Shown here piece after piece: positions 7,230 to 14,822 of a DNA stretch of 27,206 nt. Within the stretch, counting starts at the first letter, position 1. Each line of letters opens with the position of its first letter. Source of the DNA: Rhabdothermincola sp036846205 (GTDB taxonomy: Bacteria > Actinomycetota > Acidimicrobiia > Acidimicrobiales > Acidimicrobilacustridaceae). The translations under genes were made by a program, and so were the position numbers. Location: contig NZ_DAIUCK010000040.1 of the NCBI RefSeq assembly GCF_036846205.1, forward strand, positions 1 to 27,206, read 5' to 3'. Under the pieces are notes generated by a model that was not told the origin of the DNA, did no database searches, and saw nothing but the letters and a program-made list of their open reading frames with translations.

Positions 7230-8095
7230 CGACCGACTCCACGACCTCCGAGCCGCTCCGGATCGACCTGGAGTCCCGCCCTGCGGTCTCCGCCGAGCAG
7301 CCGGTACGCGTGGATCGACCGGTGGTGTTCGACATCCGTGACCTCAACGTCTACTACGGGTCGTTCCGGGCCGTTCGCGACGTGTCGGTCGAGATCCACC
7401 AGCACGAGATCACCGCCTTCATCGGCCCGTCGGGTTGCGGCAAGACGACGGTCCTGCGGTGCCTCAACCGGATGAACGATCTCATCGAGTCGGCTCGGGT
7501 GGAGGGCCAGGTGCTCTACCACGGCGTCGACCTCTACGATCCTCGGGTCGAGGCCAACGAGGTCCGGCGTCGGATCGGCATGGTCTTCCAGAAGCCGAAC
7601 CCCTTCCCCAGGTCCATCTACGACAACGTGGCCTTCGGCCCGCGCATCGCGGGGGTCAAGGGCAACCTGGACGACATCGTCGAGCGAGCGCTGCGCGGGG
7701 CTGCGTTGTGGGACGAGGTCAAGGACCGGCTCAAGTCGTCGGCCATGAGCCTCTCGGGTGGTCAGCAGCAGCGACTCTGCATCGCACGGGCCATCGCGGT
7801 GGAGCCGGAAGTGGTGCTCATGGACGAACCGTGCTCGGCTCTCGATCCGATCGCGACGGCCCGCATCGAGGACCTCATGCAGGAGATGAAGCGCGACTAC
7901 ACGATCGTGATCGTCACCCACAACATGCAGCAGGCAGCCCGGGTCAGCGACCGCACGGCCTTCTTCACCACCGAGGTCAGTGCGGACGGCGATGCTCGTA
8001 CCGGCTTGCTCGTCGAGTACGACTTCACCGAAACGATCTTCGCCAATCCCAGCGATGCGCGGACCGAGAACTACGTCACCGGCCGGTTCGGCTGA
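7226..8095 (+). CDS. pstB: phosphate ABC transporter ATPase PstB
   Basis: ATP-hydrolysing subunit that powers PstCA. The GTG at 7226 overlaps the pstA stop (GTGA) and has AGAAGAGG 5 bases upstream. The 289-aa protein carries an N-terminal extension of about 35 residues not needed for the fold, then the ABC domain: Walker A GPSGCGKT at 67-74, Q-loop FQKPNPFP, signature LSGGQQQR at 176-183, Walker B VVLMDEPCSALDP starting at 196, and the H-loop His232 in THNMQQAARVSDRTAFF. The Cys in both GPSGCGKT and MDEPCSALDP is typical of PstB. The closing segment ETIFANPSDARTENYVTGRFG is the PstB-specific C-terminus. phoU follows 17 bases later with its own strong ribosome binding site. Confidence 0.97.
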   Translation: MTTDSTTSEPLRIDLESRPAVSAEQPVRVDRPVVFDIRDLNVYYGSFRAVRDVSVEIHQHEITAFIGPSGCGKTTVLRCLNRMNDLIESARVEGQVLYHGVDLYDPRVEANEVRRRIGMVFQKPNPFPRSIYDNVAFGPRIAGVKGNLDDIVERALRGAALWDEVKDRLKSSAMSLSGGQQQRLCIARAIAVEPEVVLMDEPCSALDPIATARIEDLMQEMKRDYTIVIVTHNMQQAARVSDRTAFFTTEVSADGDARTGLLVEYDFTETIFANPSDARTENYVTGRFG

Positions 8096-8112
8096 GCGCT
8101 GAGGAGGCCCAC

Positions 8113-8859
8113 GTGCAAGAGCAGCGCAAGACGTTCCACCAGGAGCTCGATGCCATCCGTGACGACATCGTCAGGCTCGCGGCGCTCGTCACCGAGTTCA
8201 TCCCCCGGGGCACGGAGGTGCTGCTCAACAACGATCTGCGGGGCGCCCAGCAGCTCATCGAGGACGACGACATCCTCGACGAGCTGGCGGTGGACATCGA
8301 GGATCGCTGCTATCACATCCTCGCCCTCCAGCAGCCCATGGCGAGCGATCTGCGCTCGATCGTGACGGCCATCCGTCTGGCCTCGGAGCTCGAGCGCTCC
8401 GGTGACCTGATGGTCAACGTCGCCAAAGGGGCTCGCCGGATCTATGGCGCACAGTTCGACCCCAAGCTCCGCGGGCTCATCGAACGGATGAGCGAGGAAG
8501 CCCAACGGCTGTTCCGGTTGGCCATCGACGCCTACGTCGAGCACAACGCCGGGCTGGCCGCGGCGCTCGACGACATGGACGACCAGCTCGATGCCCTCCA
8601 CAAGGACTACATCCAGGCCATCTTCGAATCCCATCACACCGGCTCGATCGATCTCGAGGCAGCGGTGCAGCTCGCGCTGATCGGCCGGTACTACGAGCGC
8701 ATCGGCGACCACGCCGTCAACATCGGTACCCGGGTGCAGTACATGGTGACGGGCTGGCTCCCTGAGCACGGTGGTGCGGCACGGGCCAAGGCCCGCGCCG
8801 CTGCCCGCCAGGCGATGGGTTCGGACGATGCCGCGAGGGTCGACGGCGACGGGCCATGA
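8113..8859 (+). CDS. phoU: phosphate signalling regulator PhoU
   Basis: Cytoplasmic helical protein that links the Pst transporter to the histidine kinase and keeps the phosphate response off when phosphate is plentiful. The GTG at 8113 has GAGGAGG (8101-8107) 5 bases upstream. The 248-aa protein contains the two three-helix-bundle repeats of PhoU, each with the metal-binding ExxxD motif: E94RSGD98 and E195RIGD199. The stretch ALQQPMASDLRSIV before the first motif is also conserved. The C-terminus extends about 30 residues as an Ala/Arg/Asp-rich tail. The stop codon overlaps the ATG of the kinase gene (ATGA), so PhoU and its kinase partner are made together. This arrangement directly supports a PhoU-SenX3 signalling pair. 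Confidence 0.95.
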   Translation: MQEQRKTFHQELDAIRDDIVRLAALVTEFIPRGTEVLLNNDLRGAQQLIEDDDILDELAVDIEDRCYHILALQQPMASDLRSIVTAIRLASELERSGDLMVNVAKGARRIYGAQFDPKLRGLIERMSEEAQRLFRLAIDAYVEHNAGLAAALDDMDDQLDALHKDYIQAIFESHHTGSIDLEAAVQLALIGRYYERIGDHAVNIGTRVQYMVTGWLPEHGGAARAKARAAARQAMGSDDAARVDGDGP

Positions 8860-10136
8860 CCCCATTCGTGCTCGGTTGTCTCGTGGGGCTGCTCACGGGG
8901 GCGACGCTGACCTGGCTCCTCGTCGCCAGGAGGCGTGAGCGGCAGATGAGCACTGCGCTCGAAGCGGCCATCGATCGCCTGGCAGGTGGCCAACCCCCAT
9001 CGTCAGCGGAGCGTGGCCTGACTGGCGCGGTGGGCAGGCTGGACCGGGCGGTCGACGAGGCGCTGGCCGTGCTCGACGAAGCCGCTGACCTGCAGAGCAC
9101 GCTGGAACGAGCCCTCGACGCCATTCCCCAAGGGGTGGTGATCGCGGACGAAACGGGTGGGCTGGTCTTCCAGAACGAGGTGGCGTCCGCGTTCGCGGGG
9201 GCACGCCACGCAGACGCCCTGGTGCAGGCGGCGGTCGACGAGTTGGTTGCTGAGGCGGTGGCCGGCCGGAGCGGCAACCGGGTCCTGGACCTGTTCGGTC
9301 CACCTCGGCGTACGCTGGTCATCGAGGCTGTCCCGCTCCCGTCCATGCGCGGGATCGGCGCCTTGGCGGTGATCGAGGACATCTCGGAGCGGCGACGCCT
9401 CGAGGCCGTACGTCGCGACTTCGTTGCCAACATCAGCCACGAGCTCAAGACCCCCGTCGGCGCCCTGGGACTGCTGGCTGAGACGCTGCTCGCTGAAGAT
9501 GATCCGGCCGTCCGCCAGCGCCTTGCCGAGCGGATCCAGACCGAGGCGTTCCGGGTCGGGCGCACGATCGAGGACCTGCTCGAGCTCAGCCGGATCGAGA
9601 GCAGCGAGCTGCCGCACCGCCACCCGGTGCCGGTCCACCTCGTGCTGGCCGAGGCGGTCGAGCGCATCCGCCCCGCGGCCGAGCAGGCCGGCATCGGCAT
9701 CCACGTCGAGGAGCCGGCTCGCCGGCTCGCCGTCCTGGGTGACCGCCGACAGCTCGTGTCCGCGGTCTACAACCTGCTCGACAACGCGGTGAAGTACTCC
9801 GATCAGGACTCGACGGTGGAGGTGTGGGCTGGCACGGACGGTATCGACGTGGAGATCGCGGTCCGGGACCATGGCATCGGGATCCCCGCGGGCGACCTCG
9901 AGCGGGTGTTCGAGCGCTTCTACCGGGTCGACCACGCGCGCAGCCGCCAGACTGGTGGGACGGGGCTCGGTCTGGCGATCGTCCGCCACGTGGTCAACAA
10001 CCACGCGGGATCGGTGCACGTTGAGTCGCGGCTGGGCGAGGGCTCGACGTTCACGCTCCGTTTGCCGACCGCGAGCGGGCCCGTGGCCCTCGACACCCCT
10101 CGTGATGGTGCGGATGACCGGGCCGAGGCCGGATGA
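8856..10136 (+). CDS. senX3: SenX3/PhoR-like sensor histidine kinase
   Basis: Phosphate-responsive histidine kinase, 426 aa, partner of the RegX3-like regulator encoded next. It has one clear membrane helix at about 3-23, a short linker, a PAS-like domain at about 80-180 (DAIPQGVVIADETGGLVFQN onward), then HisKA with phosphoacceptor His195 in NISHELKTP. The ATPase domain has N-box NLLDNAVKYS (Asn310), G1 DHGIGI (338-343), the ERVFERFYRVDHARSR segment and G2 GGTGLGLAIV (367-376). SenX3 and PhoR usually have two membrane helices; only one is seen here, so there is no extracellular sensing loop and the signal most likely comes through PhoU and PstB. The ATG overlaps the phoU stop by 4 bases. Whether to call it SenX3 or PhoR is a naming choice. 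Confidence 0.93.
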   Translation: MTPFVLGCLVGLLTGATLTWLLVARRRERQMSTALEAAIDRLAGGQPPSSAERGLTGAVGRLDRAVDEALAVLDEAADLQSTLERALDAIPQGVVIADETGGLVFQNEVASAFAGARHADALVQAAVDELVAEAVAGRSGNRVLDLFGPPRRTLVIEAVPLPSMRGIGALAVIEDISERRRLEAVRRDFVANISHELKTPVGALGLLAETLLAEDDPAVRQRLAERIQTEAFRVGRTIEDLLELSRIESSELPHRHPVPVHLVLAEAVERIRPAAEQAGIGIHVEEPARRLAVLGDRRQLVSAVYNLLDNAVKYSDQDSTVEVWAGTDGIDVEIAVRDHGIGIPAGDLERVFERFYRVDHARSRQTGGTGLGLAIVRHVVNNHAGSVHVESRLGEGSTFTLRLPTASGPVALDTPRDGADDRAEAG

Positions 10137-10201
10137 CCACCGGGATGGCTGCCCGGATGGCCCGCTGAGTGAGCGTTGAGCAGAGAGGTGGACAGGTAGA
10201 G

Positions 10202-10921
10202 ATGGCTCGGGCAACGTCGGTCCTGCTGGTCGAGGACGAGGACTCCTTCGTCGAGGCCTTGACCATCGGGCTCAGCCGGGAAGGCTTCGAGGTCAGCGTT
10301 GCCCGCGACGGGGCCGAGGCGCTGGACAGGTTCGACGACCTCAAGCCCGATCTGGTGCTGCTCGACGTGATGCTCCCCAAGGTGTCCGGTGTCGATGTCT
10401 GTCGCGAGTTGCGGTCGCGTTCGGACGTCCCGATCATCATGGTGACCGCGAAGGGCGCGGAGATCGACACGGTGGTCGGGCTGGAGGTGGGGGCCGACGA
10501 CTACGTCAGCAAGCCCTACCGGCTGCGGGAGCTGGTGGCCCGCATGCGGGCCGTGCTGCGGAGGCGCAGCGGCGCCGATCTCACTCGCCTGCTCCCGGGG
10601 GAGGAGGTCGAGGACGTCGTCTCGGTGGGTGACGTCACCGTCGATCACCTGCGTCACGAGGTGACGGTCCGAGGCCAGGAGGTGCGCCTCCCGCTCAAGG
10701 AGTTCGAGCTGCTCTCACTCCTGCTCGAGAATGCCGGCCGGGTGCTCACCCGGGACGTTTTGATCGACCGGGTCTGGGGGGCCGACTACGTCGGTGACAC
10801 CAAGACCCTCGACGTGCACATCAAGCGCCTACGATCCAAGATCGAGGAGGACCCGGCGCACCCCGTCAGGATCGTGACGATCCGTGGGCTCGGGTACAAG
10901 TACGAGGCCCCGCGGAGCTGA
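10202..10921 (+). CDS. regX3: RegX3/PhoB-like response regulator (OmpR family)
   Basis: DNA-binding regulator of the phosphate response, 239 aa. The receiver domain (about 5-120) has the acidic pair Glu11/Asp12, phosphoacceptor Asp55 in VLLDVMLPK, Thr82 and Lys104 (DDYVSKPY). The winged-helix domain (about 140-237) ends with the usual TLDVHIKRLRSKIEEDP and TIRGLGYKYE segments. The ATG at 10202 is preferred over the in-frame GTG at 10169 because the receiver fold begins right after it and AGGTAGAG precedes it. It follows the kinase gene by 65 bases. Its expected targets are PHO boxes such as the array before pstS at 4116-4170. The next gene, an MFS transporter, seems to have its own promoter starting 10 bases after the stop. 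Confidence 0.95.
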   Translation: MARATSVLLVEDEDSFVEALTIGLSREGFEVSVARDGAEALDRFDDLKPDLVLLDVMLPKVSGVDVCRELRSRSDVPIIMVTAKGAEIDTVVGLEVGADDYVSKPYRLRELVARMRAVLRRRSGADLTRLLPGEEVEDVVSVGDVTVDHLRHEVTVRGQEVRLPLKEFELLSLLLENAGRVLTRDVLIDRVWGADYVGDTKTLDVHIKRLRSKIEEDPAHPVRIVTIRGLGYKYEAPRS

Positions 10922-10930
10922 CGCCGCTCC

Positions 10931-10936
10931 TACGAT
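10931..10936 (+). promoter_or_regulatory. -10 element of leaderless MFS-gene promoter (TACGAT)
   Basis: TACGAT fits TANNNT and its last T is 8 bases before the GTG at 10944. This argues for that GTG over the in-frame ATG at 10935, which overlaps the hexamer itself and would not be in the transcript. Confidence 0.6.
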
Positions 10937-10943
10937 GGGGCGA

Positions 10944-12536
10944 GTGACGGCCTCGCCTGGCTCCGCGATCCCTGGTTCGCGGGACCCGCGCCGCCCGTTC
11001 GCGACCTCCCCCTTCGCTCGGCTGGCCCGCACCCATGCCCTCGGCGTCGCGGGCGACGCGCTCTTCGCCATCGCCTTGGCCGGGTCGGTGTTCTTCGCCC
11101 TCGATTTCAACGCCGCCCGATACCGGGTCGCGCTCTACCTGCTGCTCACCATCGCCCCGTTCGCGGTGGCCGCACCCCTCATCGGGCCCGCACTGGACCG
11201 GGTGCGGGGCGGCCGCCGCTGGGTGATCGTGGGCTCGATGGTGGCGCGGGCCATCCTGTGCTTCCTGGTCATCCGCCACCTCAACAGCATCCTCTTCTAC
11301 CCAGAGGCCTTCCTGATGCTGGTGCTGGGCAAGGCCTACACGATCTCCAAGAGCGCGGTGGTGCCCACCACCGTCCGGTCCGACCGCGAACTGGTGGAGG
11401 CCAACTCGAAGTTGACGGTGCTCTCGGCCATCGCGGTGGTGGTCGCGGTGCTACCGGGAGGGCTGCTGTTCAAGCTGGGAGGCCCGGGCTGGACGCTCGC
11501 CCTCGCGCTCGTCGCGTTCGCCGCGGCCACAGCCATGGCCTTGCAGTTGCCGCCCGCCAAGGTCGCGCTGGAACCACCGGGCGAGATCGAGCGGATGGAG
11601 CTGCGAAGCGCAGCCATCTTCCTGGCATCGGTCGCGATGGGCGCCGTGCGGGGCATCGTCGGCTTCCTGGTCTTCATGCTGGCCTTCGACTTCAAGAACC
11701 AGGGGGCGCCGGCATGGCACCTGGGGGTGGCTGCCGCGGCCGCCCAGCTCGGCTTCTTCCTCGGAGCGGTGGCTGCGCCCCGCTTGCGGAAGCTGGCCGA
11801 CGAGGAGCAGATCCTCGCGTCGAGCCTGGTCGTCACCGGCATCGGTGGGTTGCTGTGCGCGTTCATCGGAGGGGTCCCGGCGGCGGCGCTGCTCCCCATG
11901 ATCGTCGGCGCTGCGTCGAGCGCGGCGAAGCAGGCGTTCGATGCGATCATCCAACGGGACGCCCCGGACGCCAACCGCGGACGCTCCTTCGCCCGCTTCG
12001 AAACCCGTTTCCAGCTCTACTGGGTGATCGGCGCCCTGGTCCCGATCGTGGTTCCGATCCCCGCGCGGTTGGGCTTCGTGCTGGTGGGCCTGACGGCCGC
12101 TGGGGCCGTGGTCTGGTACGTGGTCGGGCTCTGGCGGGTGAGGCGCGGGCACGTCTCGCCCCGCCGCCGGGGGATCCCTCCCGGCCGCGGCCGCACGCCG
12201 TCGACCCCTGGCGAGGTCCCCGACGACCGGACCGGAGCGGGCGAACGGCGGGGCCGCCCGTGGAAGCGAACGCCTCCGGACCAGCCCCCGAGCTGGGAGC
12301 CGCCTCCCGGCTTCCTGTCCCGGCGTCTCGACGACCCTGACGTGGAACAACCAGCCGGGCTCGGAGCTGGTGCCGCGGTGAACGGCGCCCGGCCGAGCGC
12401 GCCGGATCCGCGCCCCCCCGGGACGGACCAGGGTCCCTCGATGGTGCAGCCGCCGCTGCCTCTCGACGAGAGCTTCGACTACCCCGAGCCTCCCTGGCGC
12501 GAGCCTGAGGAACGGCCCGCACCATCGGAGGGCTGA
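10944..12536 (+). CDS. MFS transporter with long disordered C-terminal tail
   Basis: Major-facilitator membrane carrier of unknown substrate. The GTG at 10944 is chosen from the leaderless promoter; an ATG at 10935 would add three residues. Residues about 30-400 hold ten to twelve hydrophobic helices. The loop after the second or third helix, GPALDRVRGGRRWV, is a recognisable MFS motif A. The repeat-like mid loop LPPAKVALEPPGEIERMELR separates the two halves, as expected for this family. From about residue 403 the protein leaves the membrane and continues for some 128 residues rich in Pro, Arg, Gly and Glu with no hydrophobic segment, ending in an acidic EPEERPAPSEG stretch. Total length is 530 aa against roughly 400-420 for many such carriers. 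The stop codon lies in the left arm of an inverted repeat shared with the convergent gene. Confidence 0.82.
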   Translation: MTASPGSAIPGSRDPRRPFATSPFARLARTHALGVAGDALFAIALAGSVFFALDFNAARYRVALYLLLTIAPFAVAAPLIGPALDRVRGGRRWVIVGSMVARAILCFLVIRHLNSILFYPEAFLMLVLGKAYTISKSAVVPTTVRSDRELVEANSKLTVLSAIAVVVAVLPGGLLFKLGGPGWTLALALVAFAAATAMALQLPPAKVALEPPGEIERMELRSAAIFLASVAMGAVRGIVGFLVFMLAFDFKNQGAPAWHLGVAAAAAQLGFFLGAVAAPRLRKLADEEQILASSLVVTGIGGLLCAFIGGVPAAALLPMIVGAASSAAKQAFDAIIQRDAPDANRGRSFARFETRFQLYWVIGALVPIVVPIPARLGFVLVGLTAAGAVVWYVVGLWRVRRGHVSPRRRGIPPGRGRTPSTPGEVPDDRTGAGERRGRPWKRTPPDQPPSWEPPPGFLSRRLDDPDVEQPAGLGAGAAVNGARPSAPDPRPPGTDQGPSMVQPPLPLDESFDYPEPPWREPEERPAPSEG

Positions 12537-12560
12537 GAGGCCGAGCGCGCCGGTCAGCCC
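12530..12560. terminator. inverted repeat spanning both convergent stop codons
   Basis: GGGCTGA (12530-12536) and TCAGCCC (12554-12560) form a perfect 7-bp stem with a 17-base loop. The stem contains the TGA of the MFS gene on one side and the stop of the minus-strand DUF2342 gene on the other. It could act as a bidirectional terminator. No T run is present in either direction, so the strength is uncertain. Confidence 0.4.
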
Positions 12561-13762
12561 ATGTCGGGGAGCTCGATGCGGGCCAACCAGAGGCCCGGCG
12601 CGTCGATCTCGGCGGGCGTGGGCAGCGTGCGCTCCGACTCCCACAGTCGGGTCAGGCCCGAGGGGCCGGCCCGCTCCAGCACGCCTTCCACGAACCGCTC
12701 GCCGCGCTCGTACTGCGCCTGCGTGAGCTCGAGACCGAAGAGCCGTTCCACGAACCGATCGGAGGGGCGGGCTTCCACCCGGTGCCGTCGCAGCGCCTCG
12801 GTGAGCCGGTGGTAGTCGGTGATGAGCTTCGCTCCCACCTCGTCCATCACATGGTCGACGTAGCCCACGATCGCGGCCAGTAACGCCTCGAGCTGGGGCA
12901 GCATCGCTCGTTGTGCCGGGGACTGGATGGCCCCCAGGAGGACCTCGGGATCGCTGAAGAGCGCCTGCAGCTCGCCGAGCTGGGAGGGGTCGCTGAGCTC
13001 GAGGCCGCCAAGGCGCTCCCCGATCCCACCCTCACTGCCCTCAAAGCCCGATAGGTACTGGTGGAGCAGCTCCTCCAGGCGTGACCGCACGTGCCGGACA
13101 CCGAGCACCGCGTGGTGGGCGACCTCCGACAGGCAGACCCAGAGTCGCAGGTCGTCACGTTGCAAGCTCCAGGCGTCGCCGAACGCGTCGAGGTTGGCGG
13201 GCACCACCATCAGCTCGTCGCTCGCCGGGCGGGGGATGGGCAGCTCGTACTGGCCGAACGCACGTCGAGCCAGGTGGCCGACCATGCTGCCCGCGGTCAT
13301 GCCGAGCATCATCGGACCGATCATCTGCATGAGCGGCGCCATCCACGCCATGGGATCGCCGGGCTCGATCGGCTCCGTGGCCGGTTCGTGGTGCTCGTGG
13401 TCCAGCGAGCCGGCGAGCTCCTCGAACAGCGGCCGGTAGGCTTCCAGGGTGCGAAGCGCCCACTGGGCGCGGGTGACCGGCACGATTGACAGGCCCGTGC
13501 CGGTGACCGAGGTCGGCAGCCCGGTGGCATCGGCCACGTGCAGCTCCGCGACCCGGGCCAGCTGCTCGATGCTGATCCGATCGATCGGGTCGACGTTCGG
13601 CTCCGGCTCGCCGCCAGTGGCGATCGACACGGCGAGCTGGCGAGCCGCGTCCCAGGCGACGGGACCCTGTTGCTGGAACAGCCGCGCGAGATCACCGAAG
13701 ATCGGCAGGCCCCGGAACGGGTCGCTGCTCCCGAACGGGTTGTCGTCGCGTGATCCGCTCAC
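12554..13762 (-). CDS. DUF2342 / zincin-like hydrolase family protein
   Basis: A 402-aa actinobacterial protein of the family annotated as putative hydrolase or zinc-dependent metalloprotease (DUF2342). The sequence opens with NPFGSSDPFRGLPIFGDLARLFQ, then the core ARQLAVSIATGG, a Met-rich segment MAPLMQMIGPMMLGMTAGSMVG at 141-162, and the LMVVPANLDAFGDAWSL..LRLWVCLSEVAHHAVLG region. The last part corresponds to the zincin helix, but a full HExxH is not present: residues 212-216 read SEVAH. The GTG at 13762 is chosen because TACCAT lies 7 bases upstream and the upstream extension in this frame reads antisense through the epimerase gene. The true role of this family is not known, and coenzyme F420-related neighbours reported for relatives are not seen here. 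Proteolytic activity should not be assumed. Confidence 0.85.
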   Translation of the reverse strand: MSGSRDDNPFGSSDPFRGLPIFGDLARLFQQQGPVAWDAARQLAVSIATGGEPEPNVDPIDRISIEQLARVAELHVADATGLPTSVTGTGLSIVPVTRAQWALRTLEAYRPLFEELAGSLDHEHHEPATEPIEPGDPMAWMAPLMQMIGPMMLGMTAGSMVGHLARRAFGQYELPIPRPASDELMVVPANLDAFGDAWSLQRDDLRLWVCLSEVAHHAVLGVRHVRSRLEELLHQYLSGFEGSEGGIGERLGGLELSDPSQLGELQALFSDPEVLLGAIQSPAQRAMLPQLEALLAAIVGYVDHVMDEVGAKLITDYHRLTEALRRHRVEARPSDRFVERLFGLELTQAQYERGERFVEGVLERAGPSGLTRLWESERTLPTPAEIDAPGLWLARIELPDMG

Positions 13763-13768
13763 AAGGGC

Positions 13769-13774
13769 ATGGTA
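13769..13774 (-). promoter_or_regulatory. -10 element of leaderless DUF2342-gene promoter (TACCAT)
   Basis: Read on the minus strand, TACCAT ends 7 bases before the GTG at 13762. The gene has no Shine-Dalgarno sequence. Only 38 bases separate this start from the divergent epimerase start at 13800. Confidence 0.6.
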
Positions 13775-13787
13775 GGCGGGTGCAGGG

Positions 13788-13793
13788 CATGAT
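13788..13793 (+). promoter_or_regulatory. possible -10 element of leaderless SDR-gene promoter (CATGAT)
   Basis: CATGAT keeps the two strongest -10 positions (A2 and T6) but has C at position 1. Its last T is 7 bases before the GTG at 13800, the same geometry as the exact matches elsewhere in the window. Confidence 0.4.
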
Positions 13794-13799
13794 TGACGC

Positions 13800-14819
13800 G
13801 TGACCGCCCCGGTTTCCGTGCTCGATCCGTCCACCCTGCCCACCGTGATCCTCGGTGCCGGCAGCCTGATCGGGCAACGGCTGCTGAGTCGCCTGTCCCC
13901 GGGGAGCGTCGATCTGCGGACGATGCGTGACGGTCCCGTGGACGAGGCGGCCTTCGCCGGTGCGGGGACGCTCATGGTCCTCGGATCGGGTCGGGGTCCG
14001 GATCTGGACGGACGGGGTGGAGCCGAGATCGATCTCGCCGCCGTCCGCGCTGCTCTGGGGGCCGCGACGAAGGCCGGGGTCCGGCAGGTGGTCGTGCTGT
14101 CGTCGGCGATGGTGTACGGAGCGTGGCCCGACAACCCGGTGCCCCTGACCGAGGACGCGCCCGCGCGGCCCGACCCGCGCCTGCCCGCGGTGTCGTCGAT
14201 GGCGGAGCTCGAGCGCCTGGCTGCCTCCTGGCGCGACGACAACCCGGGCGCGTCGGTGGCCATCCTGCGCCCGGTGGTCATGGTCTCGGCCGACACGGCC
14301 GCCTGGTTCCGTCGCTCGCTGTGGCGGAGCGGAGGCCTGCAGGTCGGTGACGCCGATCCCCCTCGCCAGTTCGTGCACGTCGAGGACGTGGTGTCTGCTC
14401 TGGAGGTGGCCTGGCGCGGGCGGCTCGATGGCCCGTTCAACGTCGCTCCGGACGGGTGGCTCACCGCGGAGGTGTGGCACGACCTCGGTGGCCCCGCGCC
14501 ACGGCTGCGTTTGCCTGCTGGCTCGGTGCGCTGGTTGCGGCGAGTGGGGCTGCGCGTCGGGCTGGGCGATGCACCGCCCGAGCTGCTTTCCTACGCGCTC
14601 CACCCATGGGTCGTCGCGAACGACCGGTTGCGAGCTGTTGGCTGGAAGCCGGCGTTCACCAACGAAGAGGCCTACATCGCCGCGGACCGGGCAGGGCCGT
14701 TGCGCTCGATGAGCCCCCGTACCCGCCAGGAGCTGTCGTTGGCCGGTGCCGGTTTGGTGCTCGCCGGGACGGTCTTCGGTCTGGGGTGGCTCCTGCGCCG
14801 GCGGCAGCGACGTCGCTGA
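13800..14819 (+). CDS. NAD(P)-binding SDR-fold (epimerase-like) protein with C-terminal membrane anchor
   Basis: Extended-SDR/nucleoside-diphosphate-sugar epimerase fold, 339 aa. The dinucleotide-binding glycine motif is GAGSLIG at 19-25, and SSAMVYG at 101-107 matches the conserved strand and Ser region of epimerases. The FVHVEDVVSAL segment at 191-201 is also a family hallmark. The catalytic Tyr-x3-Lys pair is not found: the aligned position near 132-136 reads SSMAE. A single hydrophobic helix at about 312-331 followed by RRRQRRR would anchor the protein by its C-terminus with the enzyme-like domain in the cytoplasm. The gene diverges from the DUF2342 gene and converges with the PDZ protease-like gene 3 bases away. 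Binding of NAD(P) is likely; redox or epimerase activity is doubtful. Confidence 0.85.
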   Translation: MTAPVSVLDPSTLPTVILGAGSLIGQRLLSRLSPGSVDLRTMRDGPVDEAAFAGAGTLMVLGSGRGPDLDGRGGAEIDLAAVRAALGAATKAGVRQVVVLSSAMVYGAWPDNPVPLTEDAPARPDPRLPAVSSMAELERLAASWRDDNPGASVAILRPVVMVSADTAAWFRRSLWRSGGLQVGDADPPRQFVHVEDVVSALEVAWRGRLDGPFNVAPDGWLTAEVWHDLGGPAPRLRLPAGSVRWLRRVGLRVGLGDAPPELLSYALHPWVVANDRLRAVGWKPAFTNEEAYIAADRAGPLRSMSPRTRQELSLAGAGLVLAGTVFGLGWLLRRRQRRR

Positions 14820-14822
14820 GGG

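Noticed and set aside
10169..10201. Upstream GTG start for the response regulator
   Set aside because: The 11 extra residues are not part of the receiver fold, and a ribosome binding site is better placed for ATG 10202.
10914..10930. Short hairpin GGAGC/GCTCC at the end of the response regulator gene
   Set aside because: Only a 5-bp stem with a 7-base loop and no T run; it also abuts the next promoter. Too weak to call a terminator.
13763..14464. Extension of the DUF2342 reading frame upstream on the minus strand
   Set aside because: It reads antisense through the SDR gene, has Ser/Arg/Thr-rich low-complexity content, and the leaderless promoter fixes the start at 13762.
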